From Desulfospira joergensenii DSM 10085 (GTDB lineage: Bacteria; Desulfobacterota; Desulfobacteria; Desulfobacterales; Desulfobacteraceae): a DNA stretch of 64,000 nucleotides. Both the position numbers and the translations under genes were made by a program. The DNA is taken from positions 1,697,223 through 1,761,222 of the forward strand of contig NZ_ATUG01000001.1 of the NCBI RefSeq assembly GCF_000420085.1, given 5' to 3'. Below are positions 1 to 7,045 of this stretch, piece by piece. Within the stretch, counting starts at the first letter, position 1, and every line of letters starts with the position of its first letter. Below the pieces are notes generated by a model, which worked only from the letters and a program-made list of their open reading frames with translations, did not search any database and was not told the DNA's origin.

Positions 1-214
1 CCCGCAGGGTTTTGAGAAGAATGGAGGGATAAAAGAAATCAGCAAAGAACTTGGCGTAATTGCCCAGTTGAAAAGCCGGGATATCCTGGCCGCTGGGAGC
101 CCTGAGCCAGAAGCTGTAGACCACCACAAAACAGACCGGGACCACCAATAACAGGAAAACCGCTGTCAGCGAGGGGGACAAAAGCAGCCAGGGTTTCCAC
201 TTTTTTTCTTCCAT
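1..214 (-). CDS. ABC transporter permease, N-terminal part (PotB-like), cut by window edge
   Basis: Reading the minus strand from an ATG at 212-214 gives 71 codons open to the window edge. The protein begins MEEKKWKPWLLLSPSLTAVF, followed by a long hydrophobic segment (about residues 9-35) and then a soluble stretch with GNYAKFFADFF. This is how inner-membrane permeases of the spermidine/putrescine (PotB/PotH) ABC family begin: one transmembrane helix, then a periplasmic part with an NY.. motif. A Shine-Dalgarno-like GGAAAGG lies just upstream of the ATG. The gene follows the sigma-54 activator at 597-1994 on the same strand, with a sigma-54-like promoter between them, so it is probably the transporter for the substrate of this locus. 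Substrate unknown; the rest lies outside the window. Confidence 0.75.
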   Translation of the reverse strand, partial: MEEKKWKPWLLLSPSLTAVFLLLVVPVCFVVVYSFWLRAPSGQDIPAFQLGNYAKFFADFFYPSILLKTLR

Positions 215-358
215 AGACCTTTCCGGAAATCAAAGATTTTTACAAAAGGGCGGACCGTCTGGAGGCTCTACCGCCTTTTGCTGTTCATGATGCCTGCCCG
301 TAACCGGCAGACACCTGCCCGCGCACATGACTAAGATAACATGATTAAGGTAAAACAA

Positions 359-374
359 TACAAAACCCGTGCCT
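359..374 (-). promoter_or_regulatory. sigma-54 (-24/-12) type promoter candidate
   Basis: On the minus strand the sequence AGGCACGGGTTTTGTA resembles the consensus TGGCACG-N4-TTGCW. The invariant GG at -24 and the CACG are present, and the -12 element reads TTGTA instead of TTGCA. It lies about 145 bases before the permease start and directly downstream of a sigma-54 activator gene, which makes the call more credible than the motif alone. The altered -12 base keeps confidence moderate. Confidence 0.45.
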
Positions 375-461
375 TGGGGAATATTTTATTCCAAGTATTT
401 GAAAAATAAGAAATATTCTATCTGAAACTTAAAGAAAATTCGGAAAAGGGCAAGAATTGAA

Positions 462-536
462 CCATTTTTGAATCAATTCCGAAAGATAACTATCTGAAAT
501 AAAATACTATTTTTGATGATCCATTTTTGAATCAAT
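462..536. repeat. Two direct copies of a 16-base element, candidate activator binding sites
   Basis: CCATTTTTGAATCAAT occurs exactly at 462-477 and again at 521-536, so the starts are 59 bases apart. Each copy contains the near-palindrome TTGAATCAA. A looser, longer version (TTGAT..., ...GAATCAA) spans 580-600 over the stop codon of the activator gene. The copies sit roughly 90 and 150 bases upstream of the sigma-54-like promoter, the usual place for upstream activating sequences of AAA+ enhancer-binding proteins. The 382-base stretch 215-596 holds no gene. The binding role is inferred. Confidence 0.5.
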
Positions 537-596
537 ATATTTCTATCCAACGCCCTGATATCAAAGAGAATACAGCATGCTTGATTTAATTTAGAA

Positions 597-1994
597 TCAA
601 AGCAAAGACCTTTTCATAGCAATCCCGTGCTTTTTCATCTTGCGGACCAGGGTGGGCTGGCTGATGCCCAGGAAACCGGCTGCCTCACGGGTGGTCCGGC
701 ATCTCATGGCAGCCTGGGCCAGCATCTCGTATTCCACGGACAAGAGGCGCCGGCCAAGATCGGTCTCTTCTTTAACGGCCCGGGCCGGGGCCTCGGTTCT
801 GGCTGGCTCAATGGCCCGGAGGATGTAATCGTCCAGGAATCTTCTGTCGCACATGACCACGGCCTGTTTGATGATATTGATCAACTCCCTGACGTTTCCG
901 GGGAAGGAGTGGGATTTCAGGGCATCATAGGCCTTGTATCCGATATAGGTCCGGCGGTTGTAGCGTTTGTTGTACCGTTTCAGGCAGATACCGGTGAGTT
1001 CCAGGATGTCCTCGGGCCTCTCCCGCAGGGGAGGGATGGTCAGGGTAAAGGTGTTGAGGCGGTGGAACAGGTCCAGGCGGAACTTCTTTTTCAAGGTTCT
1101 CCGGTCCAGGTTCCGATTGGTTGCCGCGATGATGGCGCAGTCGATCTTTTTCGGGACAAGCCCCCCCACGGGCATGATCTCGTGATCGTCCAGGTATTTG
1201 AGCAGTTTGGCCTGGACCCCCTGGGAGAGCTCGCCGATTTCATCCAGGAACAGAGTTCCTTTGGAGGCCAGCTCAAAAAGACCGGCCTTGCCGGTTTCCC
1301 TGGCCCCGGTAAAGGCCCCTTTCTCATACCCGAACAATTCCGCTTCCAGAAGATTTTCAGGCAGGGCCGCACAGTTGATCTGGATAAAGGGATGCCGGGC
1401 CCGGGGGCTGTTTTTATGGATGAACTTGGCCAGCAGGCCCTTGCCCGTGCCCGATTCCCCCTGGATCAGGATATCCGAAGCATCGATTCCGGCCAGCTTC
1501 ATGGCCAGGCCAAGGGTCTGCTCCATGGACTGGCTCCGGGCCACAATGGTATTTTCCGTAAGTTCCATGAGGGAGAGTTCAGCCAGTTTGTCCCTCATCT
1601 TTTCAGATTCCTGGCGGGCCCGGACCAGCTCCCTTCGCATATCCTCTATCAAGGAGATGTCCCGCTCATTCACCACCACGAACTCAAGCCCGCCGTCCCG
1701 GTCAAACACCGGCGTACCCGTCACCAGGAGGGTATATCCCGACCGGGGGGTGGTCTGAATCAGGCTGACCCGGCGCCGGGTTTCAAGCACCTCCTGGGTG
1801 GCGGACCGGTTGATCTGGCCTTCCTCTAAAAGGGTTTTCACATCCTTTCCCACCACCTCCTGGGCCCGGATCCCGTTGAGCCGCTCGGCTGCCTGGTTCA
1901 TCCGAAGGATTCTGCCTGTGTTGTCGCAGATCAAAAGGCCGTCTGCGGACCGGTTAAAGATGACATCCAGGTATTCTTTGCTTTCAGGACTCAT
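597..1994 (-). CDS. Sigma-54-dependent transcriptional activator (PAS, AAA+, HTH)
   Basis: Enhancer-binding protein of 465 residues. An N-terminal PAS domain (about residues 8-120) probably senses a small ligand. A short coiled linker follows. The AAA+ domain has Walker A GESGTGKG near residue 180 and the sigma-54 contact loop GAFTGA near residue 226. A Fis/TyrR-like helix-turn-helix (FLGISQPTLVRKMKKHG) lies at the C-terminus. There is no receiver domain, so control is by ligand rather than phosphorylation. I chose the ATG at 1992-1994 because the protein then starts MSPESKEYLDVIF at the PAS cap and has a GGGGAAG ribosome site; a longer frame to 2063 is open but lacks support. It overlaps the stop of the amidohydrolase gene by 11 bases, so the two are co-transcribed. 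The targets are probably this locus and the adjacent transporter. Confidence 0.88.
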   Translation of the reverse strand: MSPESKEYLDVIFNRSADGLLICDNTGRILRMNQAAERLNGIRAQEVVGKDVKTLLEEGQINRSATQEVLETRRRVSLIQTTPRSGYTLLVTGTPVFDRDGGLEFVVVNERDISLIEDMRRELVRARQESEKMRDKLAELSLMELTENTIVARSQSMEQTLGLAMKLAGIDASDILIQGESGTGKGLLAKFIHKNSPRARHPFIQINCAALPENLLEAELFGYEKGAFTGARETGKAGLFELASKGTLFLDEIGELSQGVQAKLLKYLDDHEIMPVGGLVPKKIDCAIIAATNRNLDRRTLKKKFRLDLFHRLNTFTLTIPPLRERPEDILELTGICLKRYNKRYNRRTYIGYKAYDALKSHSFPGNVRELINIIKQAVVMCDRRFLDDYILRAIEPARTEAPARAVKEETDLGRRLLSVEYEMLAQAAMRCRTTREAAGFLGISQPTLVRKMKKHGIAMKRSLL

Positions 1995-3594
1995 ATACCA
2001 CTTCCCCGTTGAACAGGGTGAGGGCCGGTTTTGTACCGGCGATTTCATCGGCCTCGATATCAAAGATGTTCCGGTCCGTGATTACCAGGTCTGCCAGTTT
2101 GCCCACGGATATGGACCCCAGATCATGGCCTGTGCCTGAAGCCAGGGCCGGGGTCAGGGTATAGGCCTTAACCGCATCGCCGATATCCAGGCATTGTTCC
2201 GGATACCACCCCCCCTCCGGGGTTTTGTTCATCCGTTTCCGGGTAACCGCCGAATAGATGCCGGCAAAGGGATTGGGATCGGCCACCGGGGCATCGGAAC
2301 TGAGCATCATGGGAATCCCGGTGTTCAATATGCTTTTCAATGCATAGGCATACTTTCCCCTGGGGCCGGCGCACTGGTCGATCATGGAGATATCCAGGCT
2401 CAGATTGTTGGGCTGGCAGGATACGGCCAGGTTCTTCAGGCGTCCCAGACGGTCCAGGTCCCGGGGCAGAATCATCTGGACATGCTCGATCCTGTGGGGA
2501 ACCCTGCACCGGCTTTCCCCTGCCTGTTCCACCCCCTCGAATATGGAAATCACCTCCTGGCAGGCCCGGTCCCCGATGGCATGGACCATGCACGAAAGCC
2601 CGGCCCGGTCCGCCCGGGTCACGCCATCCTTAATCTCCTCAATGGGGGTCAGGGGCATGCCGAATTCCGCATCCAGATACTTTTCCGTCATCCATCCGGT
2701 CCGGGCCCCCATGCCGCCGTCGGCAAAAAATTTAAGATGGCCGATTTTCAAAAGATCATCTCCGAATCCCGTACACAGCCCCAGGGCGATGGCCTGGTCT
2801 GTCATCTCCCCGGGCAGGGCCACATGGCAGCGCATCCTGAGCCGCCCCCGGGCATGGAGGGACTGCCAGGTCTTAAGGGCATCGGCTCCGTCCATCCCTC
2901 CCATGAGCCGGACATCATGGACACAGGTGAGCCCCAGGCTGTGGGCATGGGCCATGGCCTTTTCCATATTGTCCATGAGCCTGGATTCAGGCAGGGCCGG
3001 TATGGCTTCCCGGATCAGATTGGGGGCCAGTTCCTTGAGGACTCCGTTGGGCTTTCCGGCCTCATCCCTTTCGATCACCCCTCCCTCGGGATCCGGATAA
3101 TTTTCATTGATACCGGCCAGGGCCAGGGCAGAGGAATTGGCCACGGCCAGGTGGCAGTCGCACCTCCAGATACAGACAGGGTTGTCCGGGGCGATCCGGT
3201 CCAGGTCAACGCGGTTCGGCATCCGGTTTTCCGGCCACTCCGACTCGTTAAACCCCTGGCCCAGAACCCACTGCCCCGGCCCGAGATCCCGGGCCTTTTC
3301 CTGAATGGCTTTTTCCATGCCCCCAAAATTCCGGGTATCTGCAAAATTGATGCTGTCGTAGTTGACCGCCCATTCGTAAAAATGAAAATGGCTGTCACAG
3401 AACCCGGGCAGCACCAGTCTCCCCCCAAGATCCAATCGTCTTGTGGAGGAACCGGCCAGGGCCAGGAGTTCCCTGTCCCCTCCCAGGGCGGTTATTCTCC
3501 TGCCGGTAACGGCCAGGGCCGTGGGCTCTTTACCGGGGTTGTCCGGGGGCTGAAAGGTTCCATTGTAGAAAATAAGATCGGGTGGGGTGTCCAT
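1984..3594 (-). CDS. YtcJ-like metal-dependent amidohydrolase
   Basis: Amidohydrolase of 536 residues of the YtcJ/amidohydrolase-3 group, a TIM-barrel metal hydrolase acting on amide-type or cyclic C-N bonds. Visible marks are the strand-1 metal motif HFH (His69/His71, in CDSHFHFYEW), the central HAIGDRA, the IEHVQ histidine, and the late aspartate in SSDAPVADPNPF. The length is normal for the group and there is no signal peptide. The start overlaps the stop of the epimerase gene by one base (TAATG), indicating translational coupling. With the epimerase, a PAS-sigma-54 activator and an ABC permease, it likely belongs to uptake and breakdown of a cyclic or N-substituted amino compound. The exact substrate cannot be read from the sequence. 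Confidence 0.82.
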   Translation of the reverse strand: MDTPPDLIFYNGTFQPPDNPGKEPTALAVTGRRITALGGDRELLALAGSSTRRLDLGGRLVLPGFCDSHFHFYEWAVNYDSINFADTRNFGGMEKAIQEKARDLGPGQWVLGQGFNESEWPENRMPNRVDLDRIAPDNPVCIWRCDCHLAVANSSALALAGINENYPDPEGGVIERDEAGKPNGVLKELAPNLIREAIPALPESRLMDNMEKAMAHAHSLGLTCVHDVRLMGGMDGADALKTWQSLHARGRLRMRCHVALPGEMTDQAIALGLCTGFGDDLLKIGHLKFFADGGMGARTGWMTEKYLDAEFGMPLTPIEEIKDGVTRADRAGLSCMVHAIGDRACQEVISIFEGVEQAGESRCRVPHRIEHVQMILPRDLDRLGRLKNLAVSCQPNNLSLDISMIDQCAGPRGKYAYALKSILNTGIPMMLSSDAPVADPNPFAGIYSAVTRKRMNKTPEGGWYPEQCLDIGDAVKAYTLTPALASGTGHDLGSISVGKLADLVITDRNIFDIEADEIAGTKPALTLFNGEVVYES

Positions 3595-4634
3595 TAAATC
3601 ATATATCCTTGCTGAAAGGGATCTGTGCGGTCCATTGTAAAATGATGGATTCCCGTTACCCAGGCCCGTCCCTTGATCCGGACCGTCACGGCATCCATGT
3701 TTCCGATTTTTGTCTTTTTCTTGAGCCGGGCCTCAAACCGGGTGCCCAGGGGACTTGAATTGACATAGGGTTCATCCATGCCGATCTTTCCGTAATGGTG
3801 GAGCAGGGCCAGTTTGGCCGCCGTGCCCGTACCGCAGGGGGAACGGTCCATATGGGATTCCCCGTAGGCCACCATTCCCCTGCCCGATTGCGGTCCGGAG
3901 CCCGGATCCACATCATAGAATTCGGTCACATCCACGGTATTTACTTCGGGCCGGGCCGGATGCCAGACTTCCAGCTGCTCATTGGCCGCTGCAATGATCT
4001 TCATGCCCAGATCGACCAGAATCTCTCTGTTCTCCAGCACCGGTTCAAGACCCAGGGGAGCCGTATCCACCATGGCAAAAAAGCCGCCCGTGCACACCAG
4101 ATCCACCTTGACCTTGCCGAAACCCTCCACCCGGATCTCCCTCTGGGTGTCAAATACAAAGGAGGGCACCATGTCCAGCTCAACGGACATCACCTCTCCT
4201 TTTTCGACATGGGCGCGTGTCTCCATGGTCCCCGAGGGAGTGTCGATGAGAACCCGGTTCTCCCCCGGACCCAGTTCCAGAAACCCGGTCCGGGCAAGGG
4301 TGACCACGGCCCCCATGGTGGCATGGCCGCAAAGATAGGGATACCGTTTCGCATCCATGTAGATCAGGCCAAAGGAGGCTTCCGGAGAGACCGGCTCCGT
4401 CACCGCGGCTGCCAGGACCTCCCTGGACCCCCTGGGCTCCCGGGTCACCCGGCAGCGCAGATGATCACAGTGGGACTTGAAAAATGCAAGCTTCTCCATC
4501 ATGGAGGCCCCGGGGATATTTCCCGTGCCGTCCAGGATCAGCCGGGTGATTTCCCCCTCGGTATGGGAATCAACGGTGGTAATCAGGGGCGTTAACGTTT
4601 TGAGCAGCCGGGTTGAATCATGGAAAGGGGGCAT
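3594..4634 (-). CDS. Proline racemase family protein, likely (hydroxy)proline epimerase
   Basis: Cytoplasmic, cofactor-independent epimerase of 346 residues. Both catalytic cysteines of the family are present: Cys102 in LCGHATMG and Cys267 in RSPCGTGT. Keeping two cysteines argues for a racemase/epimerase rather than the trans-3-hydroxyproline dehydratase branch, where the second is replaced. DSHTEGE near the N-terminus is also typical. The chosen ATG at 4634 has an AAAGGA ribosome site about 8 bases upstream. It is the first gene of the operon epimerase-amidohydrolase-activator. The family acts on L-proline, trans-4-hydroxy-L-proline or related imino acids; which one is used here is open. 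Confidence 0.85.
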   Translation of the reverse strand: MPPFHDSTRLLKTLTPLITTVDSHTEGEITRLILDGTGNIPGASMMEKLAFFKSHCDHLRCRVTREPRGSREVLAAAVTEPVSPEASFGLIYMDAKRYPYLCGHATMGAVVTLARTGFLELGPGENRVLIDTPSGTMETRAHVEKGEVMSVELDMVPSFVFDTQREIRVEGFGKVKVDLVCTGGFFAMVDTAPLGLEPVLENREILVDLGMKIIAAANEQLEVWHPARPEVNTVDVTEFYDVDPGSGPQSGRGMVAYGESHMDRSPCGTGTAAKLALLHHYGKIGMDEPYVNSSPLGTRFEARLKKKTKIGNMDAVTVRIKGRAWVTGIHHFTMDRTDPFQQGYMI

Positions 4635-4876
4635 GGACGGGATCCTTTAAAAAAACCATTGATTTGAATTCCTGCTCCAGTGTTAGCACCGATCCGGCCT
4701 TTGAATCAAGATTTATATCTTTGCCGGGACAGACCGGTTCTTTCTCCCGGATTGCCCTGTTTTTATCCTCAACGGAGGCAATCGAATCCGGAAAAATCGA
4801 CTTTTTTGGGTAAACCTGAAGCAAATTCACTGCCGTTATTCTCTTTCATGGGTCAGCGTCTTGAACCTGTTCGTTT
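4635..4876. other. Intergenic region upstream of the epimerase operon
   Basis: No convincing gene. The near-palindrome TTGAATCAA recurs at 4701-4709, the same motif as in the direct repeats at 462 and 521. On the minus strand a weak GG-N10-GC pattern (AGGCCGGATCGGTGCTA) lies just downstream of it. This could be a second sigma-54 promoter, although the palindrome is unusually close. A minus-strand frame ending at 4618 has no ribosome site and overlaps the epimerase start, so I do not call it. Confidence 0.35.
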
Positions 4877-5671
4877 TTAGTTTTTATCTAATAAGGCAAA
4901 TTCGGCTTGAATAAATTCAATATAGTCATCTGATGTGAATTCCAATTCTTTGATGGCAATATCATATTGACGGGCGAGCTTTTTCCCTTTTTCATTCTTG
5001 CAGAACACGGAATAAAACGGATGGGGAGGTTCGGGAAGCAGCAGGACTTTTATTTTTGCATCCATACCCAGCCTTTTGGCTTCAAAGGAAAGTGAAAATT
5101 CATCCAGGGTGTGGACGGCGTCAATTCTCCCCAGGATTAATTTATTCAAATGCTGCTCAACCAGACATTTTCCAGGTGAGATGATATCAAATTTGAACAA
5201 TGCTTTATTTTCAATTACAAATTTCGAATATGCCGCCCTGCTGAACTGGCCTACCACATAGCCGCCAACATCTTTGGCAGAGTCTATTCGTATCAGAGGA
5301 TTGTTTTTCCGGACAACAAAGTTGGGCTTGGCAAGATAAAAATGATTTTTCGGGTAATGGAGAAATTTCTCTCTCTCAAAAGTCCTGGCGATGATTGGAG
5401 CGCCGTCGATCTCTTTGCCATCCTTCAGATATTCAATCAAGCGGGCAGGAGGAAGGGGATCTAACCAGACGATATCCCAACCCATTTTTTTGGCCACAAT
5501 TTTAAAAAAATTGACGGCCGCTCCAGCAGGAAGGCCGGTTGAGGATGAGTATATGTGGGGTGGGATTTCAAAGCATCCCATCCGAATGCTTTCTGCCTGT
5601 GCTCTCTGAACTCCGGTCAAAAAAATTACACCCACCAGTAGTCCCGTCAAACAAAAATTTCTATCAGACAT
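4877..5671 (-). CDS. Periplasmic solute-binding protein, family 3
   Basis: Protein of 264 residues with a signal peptide: charged start, hydrophobic core LTGLLVGVIFLTG, then a cleavage-like AQAES near residue 28. The mature part follows the family-3 binding-protein pattern, with MGCFEIPPHIY early, GAAVNFFKIVAKKMGW, and a DAVHTLDEFS segment in the second lobe. Such proteins bind amino acids or similar small ligands, or serve as sensors. No transport genes are adjacent, so it may be an orphan receptor or work with a remote permease. The start has AGGGA 10 bases upstream. Confidence 0.75.
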   Translation of the reverse strand: MSDRNFCLTGLLVGVIFLTGVQRAQAESIRMGCFEIPPHIYSSSTGLPAGAAVNFFKIVAKKMGWDIVWLDPLPPARLIEYLKDGKEIDGAPIIARTFEREKFLHYPKNHFYLAKPNFVVRKNNPLIRIDSAKDVGGYVVGQFSRAAYSKFVIENKALFKFDIISPGKCLVEQHLNKLILGRIDAVHTLDEFSLSFEAKRLGMDAKIKVLLLPEPPHPFYSVFCKNEKGKKLARQYDIAIKELEFTSDDYIEFIQAEFALLDKN

Positions 5672-6003
5672 TTATTTCATTTCCCTGAATTTCTTCAAAT
5701 CAATCTTTACACATGGAATAGTTTACCATTCCTTATTATAGCAATTCTAACACGGATTTAGGAAATTCACACACCGGTTTCGTTGATTTATGGGGTTCTA
5801 TTAAATTTGACGATTCCAAATATAATGAGCCATATTGGCAAATATTATCAATATCAGAATTGCCGGGACAGAGCTCGCGCCTCTGGAAGGAAAAAACGGG
5901 CTTCATGCCCTTTTCCCCGCGGACTCAAATTCCAGAAATTTTTCCGGCACCCTTGCTGATATTCCCTGGATACTTTTATTTATTTTTACTGTATAGATTT
6001 TTA
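5672..6003. other. AT-rich intergenic region between divergent genes
   Basis: The 332 bases separate the minus-strand binding protein from the plus-strand EamA transporter. A short A-run/hairpin/T-run element (GGGC, 5-base loop, GCCC) lies at 5891-5914 and resembles a small bidirectional terminator. No further gene or clear promoter is seen. Confidence 0.35.
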
Positions 6004-6885
6004 ATGATTAAAAAAGAATATGCACTGGGCCTGCTCACGGTATTGTTCTGGTCGACTTCGGCCACGGCCTTTAAAATCACCCTCCGCCATCTGGATGTCC
6101 TCCAGCTTCTGCTCTGCTCCATTGTCACGGCCGTTGTGATCCTGGGCATTTTTCTTCTGGCCACCAAACGGTTCAGGAAAGTCCTCCGGCTCAAACCCAG
6201 GGAGTATGGATTCTACCTGGTCCTGGGAACTTTAAACCCCTTTGTCTATTACTGGATGGCGGTCAAGGCCTATGATCTTCTGCCGGCCCAGATTGTCCAG
6301 CCCATCAACTATACCTGGGTGATCACCCTCTCCCTGCTCTCGGTTCCTCTTTTGAAACAGCGCCTGGGAAAGATCCAGCTTTTGGCCACCCTGGTCTGTT
6401 ATGCCGGCGTGGTGGTTTTGTCCATGGGGGACGGCGGGGTTTCAGGGGTCAGAATCAACTACCTGGGGGTATTCCTGGCCGTGTCCTGCACCCTCATCTG
6501 GGCCCTTTACTGGATCTATAATGTCCGGTCCCGGCAGGATCCCTTTGTGGCCATTTTTCTCAATTTTCTTTTCAGTCTCCCCTTTGCCGCCCTGGCCTGC
6601 TTTTTATTTTCATCCTTTACGATCCAGGATGGGGCCGGGCTCCTGGGGGCGGTCTGGATCGGATGCTTTGAATTCGGATTTGCCTTCATTGCCTGGATCA
6701 CCGCCCTGAAATCGGCTGAAAAGACGAATCATGTCACCAATCTGATCTTCCTGACCCCGTTTATTTCATTGATCTTTATCCATTTCGTCCTGGGAGAGGC
6801 GATCCGGGTCCATACCTGGGCCGGCCTGGGACTGATCTTTACGGGGATCGGCCTGCAGAAATCAGGAGAGGTAAGATCCGGGTAA
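6004..6885 (+). CDS. EamA/DMT family transporter
   Basis: Integral inner-membrane protein of 293 residues with about ten hydrophobic helices arranged as two EamA repeats. The first begins YALGLLTVLFWSTSATAFK and the second INYLGVFLAVSCTLIWALYW. Members of the drug/metabolite transporter superfamily export or import amino acids, nucleotide precursors or other small metabolites; the substrate cannot be told. I chose ATG 6004 because the first helix then starts directly and the length matches the family. The frame is open back to 5860, and an in-frame ATG at 5905 has a better ribosome site, so a longer N-terminus is possible. Confidence 0.8.
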   Translation: MIKKEYALGLLTVLFWSTSATAFKITLRHLDVLQLLLCSIVTAVVILGIFLLATKRFRKVLRLKPREYGFYLVLGTLNPFVYYWMAVKAYDLLPAQIVQPINYTWVITLSLLSVPLLKQRLGKIQLLATLVCYAGVVVLSMGDGGVSGVRINYLGVFLAVSCTLIWALYWIYNVRSRQDPFVAIFLNFLFSLPFAALACFLFSSFTIQDGAGLLGAVWIGCFEFGFAFIAWITALKSAEKTNHVTNLIFLTPFISLIFIHFVLGEAIRVHTWAGLGLIFTGIGLQKSGEVRSG

Positions 6886-7045
6886 AACCGCCTGAAAGCA
6901 TCCCAAAGTCTGCAGGCCGAATGGCGAAACAATGCGGGTTTCAACAAATTGAATCCAATTGCCACTGCCCTGGAACTATGGTATGGAAAAGTCCTATGAA
7001 ATCAATCCCGTTACTCACATCCGGATACCGGATCAAAGGTGAAAG

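Noticed and set aside
462..536. Repeat pair read as a CRISPR remnant or mobile-element end
   Set aside because: Only two 16-base copies, no array, cas gene or transposase nearby; position upstream of a sigma-54-like promoter fits regulator sites better.
627..1829. Long plus-strand open frame opposite the sigma-54 activator
   Set aside because: It is a GC-driven shadow of the minus-strand gene, whose domains and motifs are complete; the same holds for long opposite frames at 2194-3597, 34837-36246 and 59503-60873.
4618..4830. 70-codon minus-strand frame before the epimerase gene
   Set aside because: It starts with GTG without a ribosome site, overlaps the epimerase start and shows no recognisable pattern; more likely leader DNA.
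6982..7041. 19-codon frame just before the FIST gene
   Set aside because: No ribosome site, no family, and it ends within the ribosome site of the next gene; probably chance.
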